Shown here one piece after another: positions 41,365 through 54,849 of a stretch of 64,000 nucleotides of DNA (position 1 is the stretch's first letter; every line of letters starts with the position of its first letter). This DNA is from Sinohyriopsis cumingii. Taxonomy: Eukaryota > Mollusca > Bivalvia > Unionida > Unionidae. The notes under the pieces were generated by a model. The model made no database searches, had not been told where the DNA came from, and saw only the letters and a program-made list of their open reading frames with translations. The stretch is taken from NCBI GenBank assembly GCA_028554795.2, contig CM068839.1:91422182-91486181 (forward strand), in the 5' to 3' direction. A program made the translations under genes and the position numbers.

Positions 41365-43453
41365 AGTAGAGAACAAACCAGACCTGAAAAAAGAACATAT
41401 TCACTTAAAAATTGAAATGTTGGACTCTAATATTGAATCACTAACAAAGGATAGTACAATGATATATCAAAGAATAGACAATGAGGAAAACTACATGTTT
41501 GCAGCTTTAGAGGATCCTGAGAACAAATACAAGAGTATGATGCCAGAGTCTAGTAAGATACCTGAAAAACCGAAAGAAATTGCAAGAGACAATAAAGATC
41601 TAATAATTAGCTGGGATGTCTCACCTTGCATTGCTCAACATATAGATGTATACGAAATACAGTGGAAGAAAAGTGAAGAGAAAAGATGGTCAGGACGGAG
41701 ATGCACCAATGACAATTCTACAAAAATTACAATCCCAATTACTGATTTGGAAATGAACACAGCCTCCAATTTAAAGTACGATGGATCACAAACGAGGGTG
41801 CGGAAGGTCCGTTTAGTGACATAAGTGATACTATTATTATCAATGCATCGCAGAAACCTGACAAACCGAAAAGGGTCACAAACAACGATAATGATATATT
41901 ATTGAGCTGGGATGTTCCTTCATCCGCTCATCAGGCTGTATATTTCTTTGAAATGCAGTGGAAAAAAACAGAGGAGAAAAGATGGTCAGGACGGAGATGC
42001 ACGGATGACAATTCTACAAAAATTACAATCCCAATTACTGAATTGGAAATGAACACAGCCAACCAATTTAAAGTACGATGGATCACAAACGAGGGTGCGA
42101 AAGGTCCGTTTAGTGACATAAGTGATACTATTATTATCAATGCATCGCAGAAACCTGACAAACCGAAAAGGGTCACAAACAACGATAATGATTTATTATT
42201 AAGCTGGGATGTTCCTTCATCCGATCTTCAGTCTGTAGACTTCTTTTCAATACAATGGAAGCAAGCAGAAGAAAAACGATGGTCAAAACAGAAAAATACA
42301 GATGACAACTCTACATCAATCACAATTCCAATCACAGAGTTTGAAAAGAATACAGCTTATCAATTCAAGGTACGATGGACAACTACAGAAGGTGTACAAA
42401 GCCCATTTAGTGACATAAGTGAACATATTATGATCAATATATCTCAGAAGCCTGGTAAGCCAAAAGGAATTGCAATAAACGATAATGATATGTTAATAAT
42501 CTGGGATGTTTCGCCATCCGATCTGTATGATGTAGATTTCTTCGAAATACACTGGAAGAAAAGAGAAGAAAAGAGATGGACAGGACGGAAATGCACCGAT
42601 GACAATTCTACAGCAATTAAAATTCCAACCACAGAATTTGACAGAAATACTGCCTATCAATTCAAAGTACGTTGGATGACAACAAAAGGTGTAGAAGGTA
42701 TATTCAGCAAAATAAGTGAGGATGTAATCATCATCATGACCAAGAAACCAGATAAACCAAAAGAAGTTAGAAGAAACTGCGAAGATTTAGTAATGATCTG
42801 TGATGTCTCGCCATCTGATGTTCAAGACGTAGACTTTTTTGAGATACAGTGGAAACAAAAGAACGAAAAGGGATGGTCAGGGCTAAAATGTACTGATGAC
42901 AATGCTACATTCATTCCAATTCCAATTTCAAATTTTAAAAAGAACATACCTTACCAATTCAACGTAAGATATAAAACCAAAAATGGCGAAGATAGCGCCT
43001 TCAGTGAAATAAATGACGATGTTCTAATTACAAGATACCCTCAAGAACCTGGGAAAGTTGTATCTCAAGGAACGACAGCAACGTCTGCGTGTTTGTCGTG
43101 GGAGAAGCCAGAAGGAACTAAAAATGTATCTTACTATGAAGTAAAATACAGAAAATGTACAGATGTTCAATGGTTGAGTGTTAACACAGAACAGGGAACT
43201 GAATTGCTAGATTTGAAAGATTTGAAGAGCAAACATAATTACGAATTCAAAGTTAGAACCATTTTCTCAGACGGTAGTGAAGGACCGTTTAGCGAAGTAA
43301 GTGATTCTGTTACAACACAGGAATCACTAGCCACAAGGATGAAGGCCATGGCTACAGAAGTAGGCTCGGCAAACCCACAGAGATACAAAGTACCACTTAC
43401 ATTTTCCGATGAAAGGACTAACAAGAAAGCTATGACAAGAAAAGGAATGTTAG
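41365..43453 (+). pseudogene. FN3-GTPase gene, exon with six FN3 modules
   Basis: Preceded by an acceptor-like TTGTTACAG. About 60 residues of linker are followed by six fibronectin-III modules of about 98 codons each (repeat phrases: DKPKRV...LLLSWDVPSS, WSGRRCTDDNSTKITIPIT, NTAYQFKVRW). Modules 1 and 2 are nearly identical at DNA level, a recent tandem duplication. Module 1 lacks one base near 41766 relative to module 2, which breaks the frame. The exon ends TTAG|GTGGGT at 43453, phase 1, matching the next exon. In related animal proteins an FN3 array precedes an AIG1/septin-like GTPase, often suspected to be immune-related. Confidence 0.8.
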
Positions 43454-43602
43454 GTGGGTAGTCCTGCTTTGATGCTTTGATGTTAAATTTACGCAGGTAC
43501 ATACAGAATATTATTATGAATATCATTTCCATGTTTTATGCCTGTTGACAGCTCAGAGGCGAAATCTGATTTGATATTTAAACACATTTTACTTTGATAT
43601 TT

Positions 43603-43637
<35 letters not shown>
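43603..43637. repeat. (ATT)n microsatellite
   Basis: Eleven or so ATT units in the first intron of the FN3-GTPase gene. Confidence 0.95.
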
Positions 43638-44156
43638 GTCCACCAATGCATTGCTAAACAAGTGTTTACTAAATTCAGGATACCTACCATGAACCAAGGG
43701 TACTAAGTTATCGTCAGCATCTCCATATATGTACCTTTCTAATATAAAAATAATTCCATCCATCTATCTACTGTATATAGTTGATCAGTTTTTTCGGGAA
43801 AACTAAAGTGTACGACTCGTTATATTGCTCATATATGGATACCATATTTATCCTCCTCAGTTGTTCTTTTTTTCGTCAGCCAGTCTTTAATGTGAAATTT
43901 TTACATTTTTAAAAAATCCAAACTATTAAAGGGTTATCAAAGTGATTTGAATTCGCAATTTTATTGTAAAGAATTTTCAGCTGTTTCAACGAAGTTAAAA
44001 AAGTAATGTATATACAATGCTTTTAAAAAAGGAAATACAATTTATCTAAATTAAAAAAGGAACTTGACACATATGTGCATATATAAAATCTGCTGTAAAA
44101 CATTGTACTTCGATGTCATCTGTCTACAAATGTGCATTTACATCAACATTTTCTAG

Positions 44157-44335
44157 GTGAAATAGATCATCTTCGTTCTACATAGACCATTATGGTTGTT
44201 GGGGCGACAGGCGCAGGGAAAAGCACATTGATTGATGGCATGATCAACTACATCGTAGATGTTACTTGGGAGGACGACTATAGATTCACCATGATTGATT
44301 TGACTGAAGACAACAAAGCAAAGTTACACCAACAG
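44157..44335 (+). pseudogene. FN3-GTPase gene, P-loop exon with TAG
   Basis: Acceptor TTTTCTAG|GT and donor CAACAG|GTAGGT. It encodes the G1 P-loop MVVGATGAGKSTLIDGMINY and the switch-like stretch VTWEDDYRFTMID. In the frame set by the upstream exon, TAG lies at 44183-44185, four codons before that Met, where a lysine is usual. An alternative acceptor after that TAG would not fit the phase of the upstream donor. Confidence 0.8.
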
Positions 44336-45756
44336 GTAGGTAACATAACGATTCCAATTAGGTATGTACAGTCTTTCTGTGGTATAACTTAATATACGAC
44401 GGAACAACAGAATATCTATCAAATGAATAATACAATATTTTCCTAAAGAGACTTTATGTATTTAAAATGAGTCAATAATACTCTATGGCATAACAAGATA
44501 ATTTATCCTATGTATACCATACGTTTGATATATAATATCGTAGTAAACTTGTATAGTACTTTACATATGTAAGCAATAAATTATGATGTAATGGTTCATA
44601 ACTCTAAGGAAAATAATTTCCCTGAGACATTCGGTTATTTCTAGATAACTCACGAATCTATCAGATTGATGGCATGCATATAAAGGTATTTATACTCTGA
44701 AAATATCGTGTTTTTTATAATATTGCTTCGCAAGAAATAAAATGATCTTTACTTAAAAGGCTTTTTTAAAATTAACTGATCTAATGTCGTCGAAATTAAT
44801 TTTAGTATCGTTCACATTTTAAGGACGTCTTTTGGCAACGGCCTATAACCTTAATTCCTATGATTGGCTTGGTTTTATCAAAATCCAAGTGACAAGCAAT
44901 TGACGACTCTTTTGTTAAAGTTAATGTACGAAACTCTGCCTATAGTCAGGAAAAGCCTTATATAATGGTATAATTACCAAACGAATTAAAATTAAACTCG
45001 ATTCCACATGTTTTAAAATTTTAGAACATTTACAAAAAGCATCATAATAAAAGTAAATTGTTTTAGAAATGAATTAAAACATGACAAGAGACTATTTCAA
45101 TTGTTATGCAAAACTTCGGTTCCTGGTTTTGTTTCAAACTTGAAAATATTTTACGTGCAAAATCGTCTGACAATTACCTAGTATAAACTGAATGCTTCTC
45201 GGTCGTGTCCTTGAGAATGTCTCCTATTTAATTTGGGACATTGCAATAGAAATCCATCCTCTTAAACCTTTCGTAAGACAAAATCGGTATAATTAGTGTA
45301 CGCCTGCATTTCCATCCTGGTATTACAATCGCAAAAAAATTCCGCCAGTGGAGGTTATGTTTGTCATATGCTAAAGAAGAGAAATTTGTCGCAGATAACA
45401 ACTTAGAGAAACACCGTCGTTTGCCTGGGACTGCATTGGGGTTTGCATATAGAAAGCAGAAAGCCACACTCATGCATCAGGCAAATTTCCTGTTTGTCAG
45501 GAGTGCTTACATTAAAACCACCAGATCGGCCAAAGCCAGGCAGATTATTTAAGAATCTATACTCTCAGTAGTCAAATTTGTGTAATACATCCCGTTTAAA
45601 GGAAAGAATTTAGACAGACCTGCAGATATTTGAAAGACGGAATTTAAATTATTCTAAATTATATCTACGTAGCACTTTTCAAAAAGTCTCCTATCTACGG
45701 ATACAAATTATTTTCAATGCAGATACGCAGCTATTACCTTAAAAACCATTGTCTAA

Positions 45757-45836
<80 letters not shown>
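45757..45836. repeat. (TA)n microsatellite
   Basis: About 40 uninterrupted TA units within the large intron of the FN3-GTPase gene; they produce spurious Tyr-Ile open frames. Confidence 0.98.
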
Positions 45837-45839
<3 letters not shown>

Positions 45840-46512
45840 CTCGTTTATGAATATGTAATATGTGTATTATCTTAAATACCATTGTTTGCGTTTATGAATA
45901 TATAATATGTGTGGTTATTCAAGACCATAAGCTACTTCAAACTTTGCAGGATCAGAAATTTCTTTTCTTGATCATGATATCGAGACATGAATTATCGCCG
46001 TGTGATATGTCATTTATTTTGAATCATAATGAACTAGCGTTGGCAAATATAGAATACATTTATATAGGTAATGTACATAAAAGAATGTTCCAGACTTTAA
46101 AATGGTCCTTAACCGCACTCACGCTATCATACATAATTAACAATATAACTGATAAAAGTAATTCTCATTAGAACTGGATACTTGTTCTTTAATGACATTG
46201 AAGCACTTTCAAGCTTAAATGTGTGTTATTTTGATGTCCAAACAGTTATTTTAAACATTGTTCCTATCCCTAGATAGAAGAATGTATCTGTTATAAAGGA
46301 ATTTATAGAAAAATATAATTGCATGAAGATCACGGGTTTAAATTTGTTTGCTGGGTAATAATGATCAAATTCACTGTCAACAAAATATATGATCAGATTC
46401 ACTATAAAACAAAATGAAATGATACTCAGGACCACTTTTCGTTCTTTTATTGTAACTAGCAGAAGAGAAATAATAATCAGCATAATATCAAATATTTTTT
46501 TAATTTATGTAG

Positions 46513-47780
46513 GCCATCTGGCAAACAAATTGGATCACATGCTACGTGGTTAACTACATGCCTGGAAGTCGGCTAGACTACAATTTGAATATCATCGATA
46601 CACCAGGATTTGGTGACACTCGAGGAATCGAACAAGACAAGAAGATTGTGGATCAAATCCGTGAGTTCTTCACGGCACCTGGAGATCAAGGTATAGAGAG
46701 TGTTGATGCAGTTTGCTTCGCTATACAAGCACCCCTGGCAAGATTGACGTATACTCAGAAATATATATTCGACGCTATCTTATCTGTATTTGGTAAAGAT
46801 GTAAAAGACAACATATTTGTCCTAATCACATTTGCAGATGGCAAAGAACCACCAGTTCTTGCAGCCTTAAAGGAAGGAAAGGTCCCATATCAGGAGGCTT
46901 TTAATTTTAACAATTCTGCTTTGTTTGTGAGCACGGATTCCTCAAAACAGTTTGCCCAAATGTTCTGGAAATTAGGTATAGCAAGTTTTGAAATTTTTTT
47001 CAGGAATTAAACCATGTAAAACAAAAGAGTCTCAAACTAACTTCAGAGGTCTTAGCAGCAAGGAAACGGATTGAAAATACGATTGAATGCTTACAACCGC
47101 AAATTCGAGACGGCCTGCAACAGCTGAACACAATGAAATATGAAACAGAAATATTAGAGAAACATAAGAGAGACATAGAAGCCAACCGGAAATTTACATA
47201 CATTTCCGAAGAAATTCGCAGTCGACGGGTTTCAACAAAACATAAACAGTATGTCACAAATTGCCTTGTCTGCAATTTTACGTGTCATCGAAATTGCACG
47301 CGCTCCGATGATAATGATAAACGACTGTGTCGCGTCATGACAGTAGACGGCTTTTGTAGTGTATGCGCAGACAAATGCCATTGGATGAAACATAAAAACA
47401 ATAATTTCTATTACGAAACCTACATCGTAAAGGAAGAGAGGACATATGATGATTTGAAGAAAAGGTATGAATCTGCCGTTGCTGACAAAAAGAGGCAAAG
47501 ATCAGTGGTAGAAAAGATTACATTGGCTTTTAAAATGTTAGGGAGAAAAGTTATGTCGATGATGAAGACAGTAAGGGAAAGCGTCAATAAATTAGAGAAA
47601 GATGCTCTGAAACCAAATCCATTAAATGAGGTAAACTATATTCGACTTATGATTGAGAGCGAAAAGAGAGAGGCGACATTTGGCTGGGAAGGTCGCGTAA
47701 ACATACTAGAGGAAATTAAAGTGAAAGCAGATCTATTACAAAAGATAACAAGTTCCTACTGGCGAAGAATATTGGACTGA
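46513..47780 (+). pseudogene. FN3-GTPase gene, G-domain and Cys-rich C-terminal exon
   Basis: Acceptor TTTATGTAG|GCC; starts AIWQTNWITCYVVNYMPGS in phase with the P-loop exon. G3 is NIIDTPGFGDTRGIEQD, then AVCFAIQAPLARLTYTQKY and VLITFADGKEPPVL. A frame break at a T7 run (46994-47000; eight T would keep the frame) precedes the coiled-coil C-terminal part (47005-47780), which includes a Cys/His cluster NCLVCNFTCHRNC...FCSVCADKC that probably binds zinc. Stop TGA at 47778. The large intron before this exon holds (TA)n and no recognised gene. With three lesions the locus looks like a pseudogene or a poorly assembled gene. Confidence 0.82.
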
Positions 47781-48937
47781 CGACGACGTTGCAAAATTTT
47801 TGACAACTGTCTAGTTTACAATGCATATGGCAAAGTTTACATTTCCATTATCGCTTGTTTTACCCATAAGAATCTTGGAAGCTTTGGAGCACATTTACTT
47901 TACGAATTGGAAGCATAATAAACACACAAGATTGCAGCAAAAGACAATCAGAAATGGATTGTATTGCATTGTAACGCCACAACTGTTAAATTTATGCAGT
48001 TGTATGTTATAACCAGAGGAACTATTTTCAAGCAATGTGAACTAGAATTTCATAATATTCCGTTCCAGCTGTTTAACGCATCTACACAACCATGTTTGCA
48101 TGTGCATGTATTTTATTACATTTAGAGAGAGAAAATAATTTTTAATTTGATCTCCTAGGGAATGATTATATAAGAAAAGACAAAAAATCCAAGACAGTTT
48201 ATTTAATTTATCTTCATATAGTGTGTAGTGTGCAGAATATATTTTGCTCATAGCACATTCGCTATGAACGATCAAATGTTTATGCATGTATTGTTCAGTT
48301 AATTTTGTTTGTTTTGACGAAGTCTTGCAAAGTATGGTAATTTTATTTGTATTACACAGCTATGAAAGCATTTATCATAGAGTTGATATCTTAGATTATT
48401 ATCATGGCTTTTAGTTGTAGTTTATTGAAGTCTGTCATATTATTGATCAAACCGAATAACTTAACATAGCTTTGTTTATAAATAAATCGTTTGTACTGCC
48501 TCAGTATTTTATATTTGGTATATATCATAAGTATGGTCATTTTTTTCTACATATAAACAACTATTGAATCCCGTTTGAGTTAAATATTAAATGCAATATA
48601 TGCAAATAACGAATGTCAAGAACAATCATATTTTTCTTAAGTATGTCCACACTTAAATATTTATTCTGAACATTAGAAAACATCTAATAACAAATACAAA
48701 GTAAATCGTTTTTTTTACGATTTCCTTGCTATATGATTGGTAAGATATCGTCAGCAGGACTAGTCAGTGACTGTTCCATGGTGTACGAGCTATGTGCATT
48801 ATATTTCAATGTAATCACCCTCTGACAAATAGAGAATAAAGATACCTGATAAAGATTATTGTTGGTGACTTAATTACAATTGAAATGGACTACGTAAAAC
48901 TTATTTTTGTTTTTATTAATTGCATTGGTTTCTACAG

Positions 48938-48939
<2 letters not shown>

Positions 48940-49027
<88 letters not shown>
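48940..49027. repeat. (TA)n microsatellite
   Basis: More than 40 TA units without interruption. Confidence 0.98.
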
Positions 49028-49029
<2 letters not shown>

Positions 49030-50034
49030 GTGATGTAACAGTCTTTGGATTGATGGCTAATACAGTAGGAGACAACAAAATCAAATGCCTCCAAATATGG
49101 CTACAATCAAGGTGGCTGAACGTTTCTATTTGGCAATGATGTAATGTTGAGATAAAACCCTATAAAATATGATAGAAGCTATAGGCAGTAAACAATGTTG
49201 AAAGTTATCCTTGTATTAGTTTTTCTATTTTCTTAAATATAGTATGGAATGTTGGTTTAATTTTAGAATTACTCAATACACATCCAGTTTTGTTACCACA
49301 TCGTGCTTATAACGCTGATTATAACAAGTTCACACTAGAAAGGTCTCAATGTATTCTTTTGATCATATGTTTGTATGCTTAGCAGAAAAGTAAGATCTTT
49401 CCAAGGCAAAGGCGGGGTAATCCTGCATCTGGTTCTAGTATTGTTTATTTCAGACTATTTTTCAAAATGGTCTTAGAAGAGGAGTTGAATACGGATGATT
49501 TTCCCAGCTTAAGTAACTTACTGTGATCAAGTAAAATAGTTGCATGTAATTTGAAAGATATAGATTTGTGCCTCTTTTAACATTATACCCTTGAAATAAA
49601 ATTGTATAGTTTATACATTAATTGGAATATAGTAAATCAGTTTTGGAAGTCAGTTGATATTCACTCAGTTTTGTATATGGAGACTTTCTCTAATAGATAT
49701 TAGTTTGAACACTCCGTGATATTAACTAATGTGTTCTATGCATATATTATACTTATTGAAGGTTAATTTGGCATGTTTTTATTATTACAATTTATTGATA
49801 GATAGGTTACAATCGTCTGTTTCATCTTGTACAGATATTCGCTCTTCTTATTTGGATTTTCGGTATACTACATCAACGCCATACAAGAGTGTTTAATTTA
49901 TGCGAGATAAATCTGCAATACCAAACTCAACGTGTTGAGCCCATCTTAGATGCAAACAAAAGACGTGTTGATTATAAATAGACCAATATAATAATTTTTC
50001 ATTAATACTTAGAATTTTCTCTTCCATTACATCT

Positions 50035-50083
<49 letters not shown>

Positions 50084-51358
50084 ACTACTACTACTCTTAT
50101 TTTTGTTATTGGAATCAAATATTACATCTTTCATTCCCTAAACGTTGATCATGGAATATTTTTCCCCGATATCTACGCCGCCACTTTGCAGAGACGTTAA
50201 ATCTTATGATTTAAGCGATTTTGTGTAAAATCTATATTAACGATGCAGCTGTGTGATTTCCATTACGTGCTTATTTTCATTTTCTGACAGCAGACAAAGC
50301 TACAAGTAAAATATTCTGCATATTTCTATTTCGGAAATCACTAGCTGAGTAGACAGTTCGAAGACTTTTCTACAGTCAATTCATATTGTTTAGTTTGGAT
50401 AGAAGAAAAAAACCTTAAAAATAATCAGTGGAAATGCATGAGAATTACGTTCGAAATTTGACCTGCGGAACATATTATTTTTCAGGTTGAACTGGTTTGG
50501 GATAAAATGTATGTCCAATCATTGTTCAACATAACCGGATTTCTTGGAATACAACTTCCTTTAATACAATAATGATTTGATTTCCCGCAGGCGTAGTGAC
50601 CAGTAACATTTTATTTTGTAAGCATTTCCGTTCAGTTCTCAAGGCTTTTTTATGAAGAAAAGAAAAAGAAAATTGACAGTCGGAGAAGACACATCATTTG
50701 ATTTTTCTTTCAAGCAATGCTCTCGGTTTTGTAAATCATACAGATCGTTCGAGATATGTTTATTTTTGATTTAATAAATATTATATGAGAGTAATCATGC
50801 AAGCAAATAAAGCTGTTACAGTTCACAACGCTGGCGGGCAAACAATATTGATAGTTTATTAAAGAAATTTCATCATCTCTATCAGTTAAAACTTTTGATT
50901 GATATTTTTCAGCCTTTTTAAATATTGTGTATGTTATTTTAATTTTATTGTAGTCACTGGTTATAATTACGTAGACTGATAATGTGGCCACGTGATGTAG
51001 TTTTTCATTGCTCTTATGTAGTGCTTGCTGTTGTGAGTCAATATAAAATTAAAGTGTTATTACACTTTCTTGCATATTTGGGTATGATGTCTGTGTATGA
51101 GTGTGAGGATTAGAAATGTATGTCGAAATTGAACAGTTTCATACTATTGATAGTGAAATAGTTCGGTCTTTATGCTTATTTTCCATCTTTGTCCCAAATA
51201 AATCAACAAGAATTCAGGCAATTTGAAAATCAACATATATCATGCAACGTTATTTCTCCGACGTCTTCTTTTACTTTCATATATAAACATCTTGAATGCA
51301 TACACAGCCCACACACAAAATACATAAAAGTAGATTTCAAATCTTAACGACATAAACG

Positions 51359-51383
51359 TTCTCTCTGTCTCTGTCTCTGTCTC

Positions 51384-51423
<40 letters not shown>

Positions 51424-51424
51424 C
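51359..51424. repeat. (CTGT)n/(CT)n microsatellite
   Basis: CTCTGT and CTGT units passing into pure CT; similar in style to the tracts that flank the viral element. Confidence 0.95.
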
Positions 51425-52128
51425 GTGCCACAAATATATCAGAGAACAAAAGCAACCAACTCTGTTGAATATTCAAATTCTCACTATCCCCCACGCAATC
51501 CACCATTACACGCACGCACAAACGTATTTGCAAAATGCTTAGTTTTGACTATTCGTCTGGTGGGACTTATTTCTGTTATCTTAACATGACACTAAATAAA
51601 TAATTTCAAAATATATGATGGCAAATTTGTTAATGAAATAAGGGTTGATTATTCATTTCTTGCTGTATTCTCACTTAAGCACACATATGCTTGTTTAAAC
51701 AACATAAACTCTCTCTCTCTCTCTCTCTCACTTACTGTGGAAAAAAAAACCCCAACAAAAATGGTCGATTCTTAATCCTCTCTTCTCCTGTCCTTATTGG
51801 GAAGGTGGTGCTTTTTCACTACTCATCAGGTGGGACGTATTTTCCCTGCAGCTTATTTTAGCTTCTAGTGAGGCATAACCGAAACGTTCTTCCTATCAGC
51901 TTATCGTGATACTACACCTGTGTTAGCTTTGCTGCACTGCAAATAAATATATCAATCAGGCTTTTTACCGTGAAAGTTGCACTGATGCTAGTTAGTTCGG
52001 ATCTTAAAGAGGTAGCCTTTTCCTTGCAATTTGGGAGGACCTAGTACGTCCTTTACATATCGGTGCATGCATCGCTTTATTCGGAAGAATTTTGGAAACG
52101 TTTCATCTGTCGATGTCAAATCTCTGTC

Positions 52129-52137
<9 letters not shown>

Positions 52138-52196
<59 letters not shown>
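52138..52196. repeat. (TA)n microsatellite
   Basis: About 29 TA units, preceded by GTGTGTGTG. Confidence 0.98.
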
Positions 52197-52198
<2 letters not shown>

Positions 52199-52859
52199 TG
52201 TACGAAATCAAAGATACTAGACTAAAAATTCGTGATAAAACTAAATCAATAAACGAATTATTTGGAAAGTTTAATACAACCAGAACCGTTTGCCCTTGAT
52301 GCCAATGCAAACGAAATTATAAAATAAATACCTGATTATCATTAAAGGCTGCAGTATTTAATGTTTGGACAAGACACGTAGGATGAGTTTCTGGCAAAGT
52401 AATTGATTGGCAAGCTTCTTTCTTACAACAAAAGTTCCTTATCATAACTAAATCTTCCATTACCACATTAAAAACCAACGAAAAAAGCATGCATCCACAA
52501 CTGTCATTTGAAGTAAATTCATGATAAGTTTAACATAACGTCATCTTCTATTACATCAGTGTTAAACAGTAGTAAGCCTAGCATGCATCTAAACAAATTC
52601 ACCAACCTAAAAATGATTCACCTTAATTTAAACCTAATTGTTTCTAAAATTATACGGAACTTTGAAAATGGAGAAACAATTTTATATCGTTAGTTCAATC
52701 TTATACAGTATGCAAGGTTGGATTTATGTAACTGCATACATGTTAATAACCCCAAAGGAAGAGTTCATATCGAAAAAAAGCGTGGGTTGATTGACCCTTT
52801 GGAGACTTAAATCCCATATCAAATAGGTATCCATGAAGAAGGAAACATTGTACTTAAAC

Positions 52860-53335
52860 TTACCACGTTAAGCCTGCCATAGTTTCATCCTTGGAGCCAA
52901 TGTGGCAATCATGGATGTATTCTGAGCTGGGCTTTCCATTGGAAGATGATATGATAATAGTGGATAGTGTTATTTTAAGCTTACCATTGTTTTACTTCGA
53001 CGTGTTAATATAGATATCGTAGAGGACGACATGTTAAATTTGCCTTGATGTTACCTTGGGAACTAGGCAGCAAATACAATAAGCATATTGAGTATGCCAC
53101 TGTGTTTCCTTGAGAGATCATATGGGAATAACGGATGACATTATGCTAAGCTTACTGTGGTTTTATCATGTGGGTAGACGGTAATAGTGAATGGCGTCAA
53201 GTCAAACTTGGTTTTACCTCGGAGCCAATATGGTAATTAGTTACGCATGCTGACTTTACCATGGTTTTACCCCAGGAGGTTTGTATGGTTACAGTGGATA
53301 ACGTCTTGATAAGATTACGATGGTTTTATACTGGT
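52860..53335. repeat. Degenerate tandem repeats around ACCATGGTTTTAC
   Basis: Variants of the phrase TTAAGCTTACCATGGTTTTAC followed by GGAGCCAATATGGTAAT and GTGGATAGTGTC recur about every 60-110 bp. Spacing and sequence have decayed, consistent with an old minisatellite. Confidence 0.5.
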
Positions 53336-54849
53336 AAGTAAATACAGGATCTCAAAGGGATAATTATGTAATTTTACTTTAAAGGAAATTAGATGAATAA
53401 TTTTAAGTTTGCTGAGCAAACGCTGGACATTAATAAACGATGAGAGCATTGTCATTAAGGAATATTAGAGAAACACAATCTAAGATGATTCAGGTAGTTA
53501 AAAATAAGCATTCCCTTAGGTTTCTCTAACATAAGTTGCATACGTTATTCTTGCCCGATAAATCCCGCCACAATCTGTGTTGATCCCGATGGACAATTTG
53601 TGGGTATGATGTCACCTTTCTATTAAAATAAGAATTTCAGAAATACACCCGTGTATAGTTCATACACTTACTAATATCTAGCGGCAATTTCACAATTGCC
53701 ACATGTAAGATTGTTATGCTATTCCTTGTGGATTCGCATGTGGCCAAACTTGGGATTTTATCAGGAAATATTATGCACATATCGCCACAAAAAAAGCCTT
53801 CAGCCGATGGTAGCTCAACATCAGCGACAAATACCAGTAAGTGTGTAAAATAAATAACTTTTAATGAATATACAATATAATCTCCTACACCGCCAGTCAA
53901 TGTCATTACAGGTGTGCGGCTGATTTATCGGAAAAACGTTCTTCCATTCCTGTCGTCTTTGATTCTGTATTCTAGCATGACAGCGGATCACATATTTCCG
54001 AGGTTACATTCTACAAACATTTCAGATCAACCACGCACCCAAATTGTTGACTAATTATTTGGCTATAGTTTCAAATTAAATTGCATGCTAATTTGACATC
54101 TATTGGATATCACTTTTAAGAGTTTTGTATGTATGTAGGCATTTCTATTCTTCGATTGAACTATCAGCATACTTAAAGGAAACATTACATGAATAGAGAT
54201 AAAGGTAATCCGACGAATTTTATGCTGATTTTTATTTTACGGTAGAATCTAATACAAGTTATAGCAAATTCGAATTACTCATTTAACGGTAGGCATGGTA
54301 CTTGCCTCAGAAATTGGTTGTCTGACGTTGAACTTTGGGTTTTGGATGACCAACATAGCACAGGTTACTTGCTATGCCTTGTATTCTACTCGCAATTTAT
54401 CCTATAAAGCATATTATTATATTATTTCACATATACTGCTTGATTTAATGAAATCAGTATCACTCTTTAGTTTATGAATATGTACATTCTATTCAAAATT
54501 ATCTTAAATTACAAGTTCATTGAACAGTTTGATTAATTTGTGAGATGAAAAAAAAAAACGGTTTCTTTCTCATATTTTCCAACTGCTGTTTCCTTACCAA
54601 AGTATTTCGGAGCTATGCTCGTCGTCTCTCTACAGTGGAAAAACAGTTGAGAAGATAATAATCCAGTTTTTGCCGATATGGTTTTAAAAACTAGCATAGG
54701 ATATAATTGTACCTTTATTTCCAGGAAAATGGTGTCCAAAATAGACTTTAGGTAACAGTAATATTTATTAAATACTAATTTTCCAAATTAAATGATGATC
54801 TTGACAAAATAAAATGACCAGGACGGGTCAATAACGCCCTTCAAAGCTC

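Larger units (their letters stand above)
47781..54780. other. Intergenic with simple repeats, no gene recognised
   Basis: AT-rich. It contains (TA)n at 48940-49027 and 52138-52196, (TTA)n at 50036-50082, (CTGT/CT)n at 51359-51424 and (CT)n at 51708-51730. The first kilobase may include the 3' UTR of the GTPase gene. I find no conserved coding motif. Confidence 0.5.

Noticed and set aside
45361-45552. 63-aa ORF in the GTPase intron
   Set aside because: Slightly GC-richer but no recognisable motif or splice context.
48870-49094. Tyr-Ile repeat ORFs (also 52031-52310)
   Set aside because: Translations of (TA)n microsatellites.
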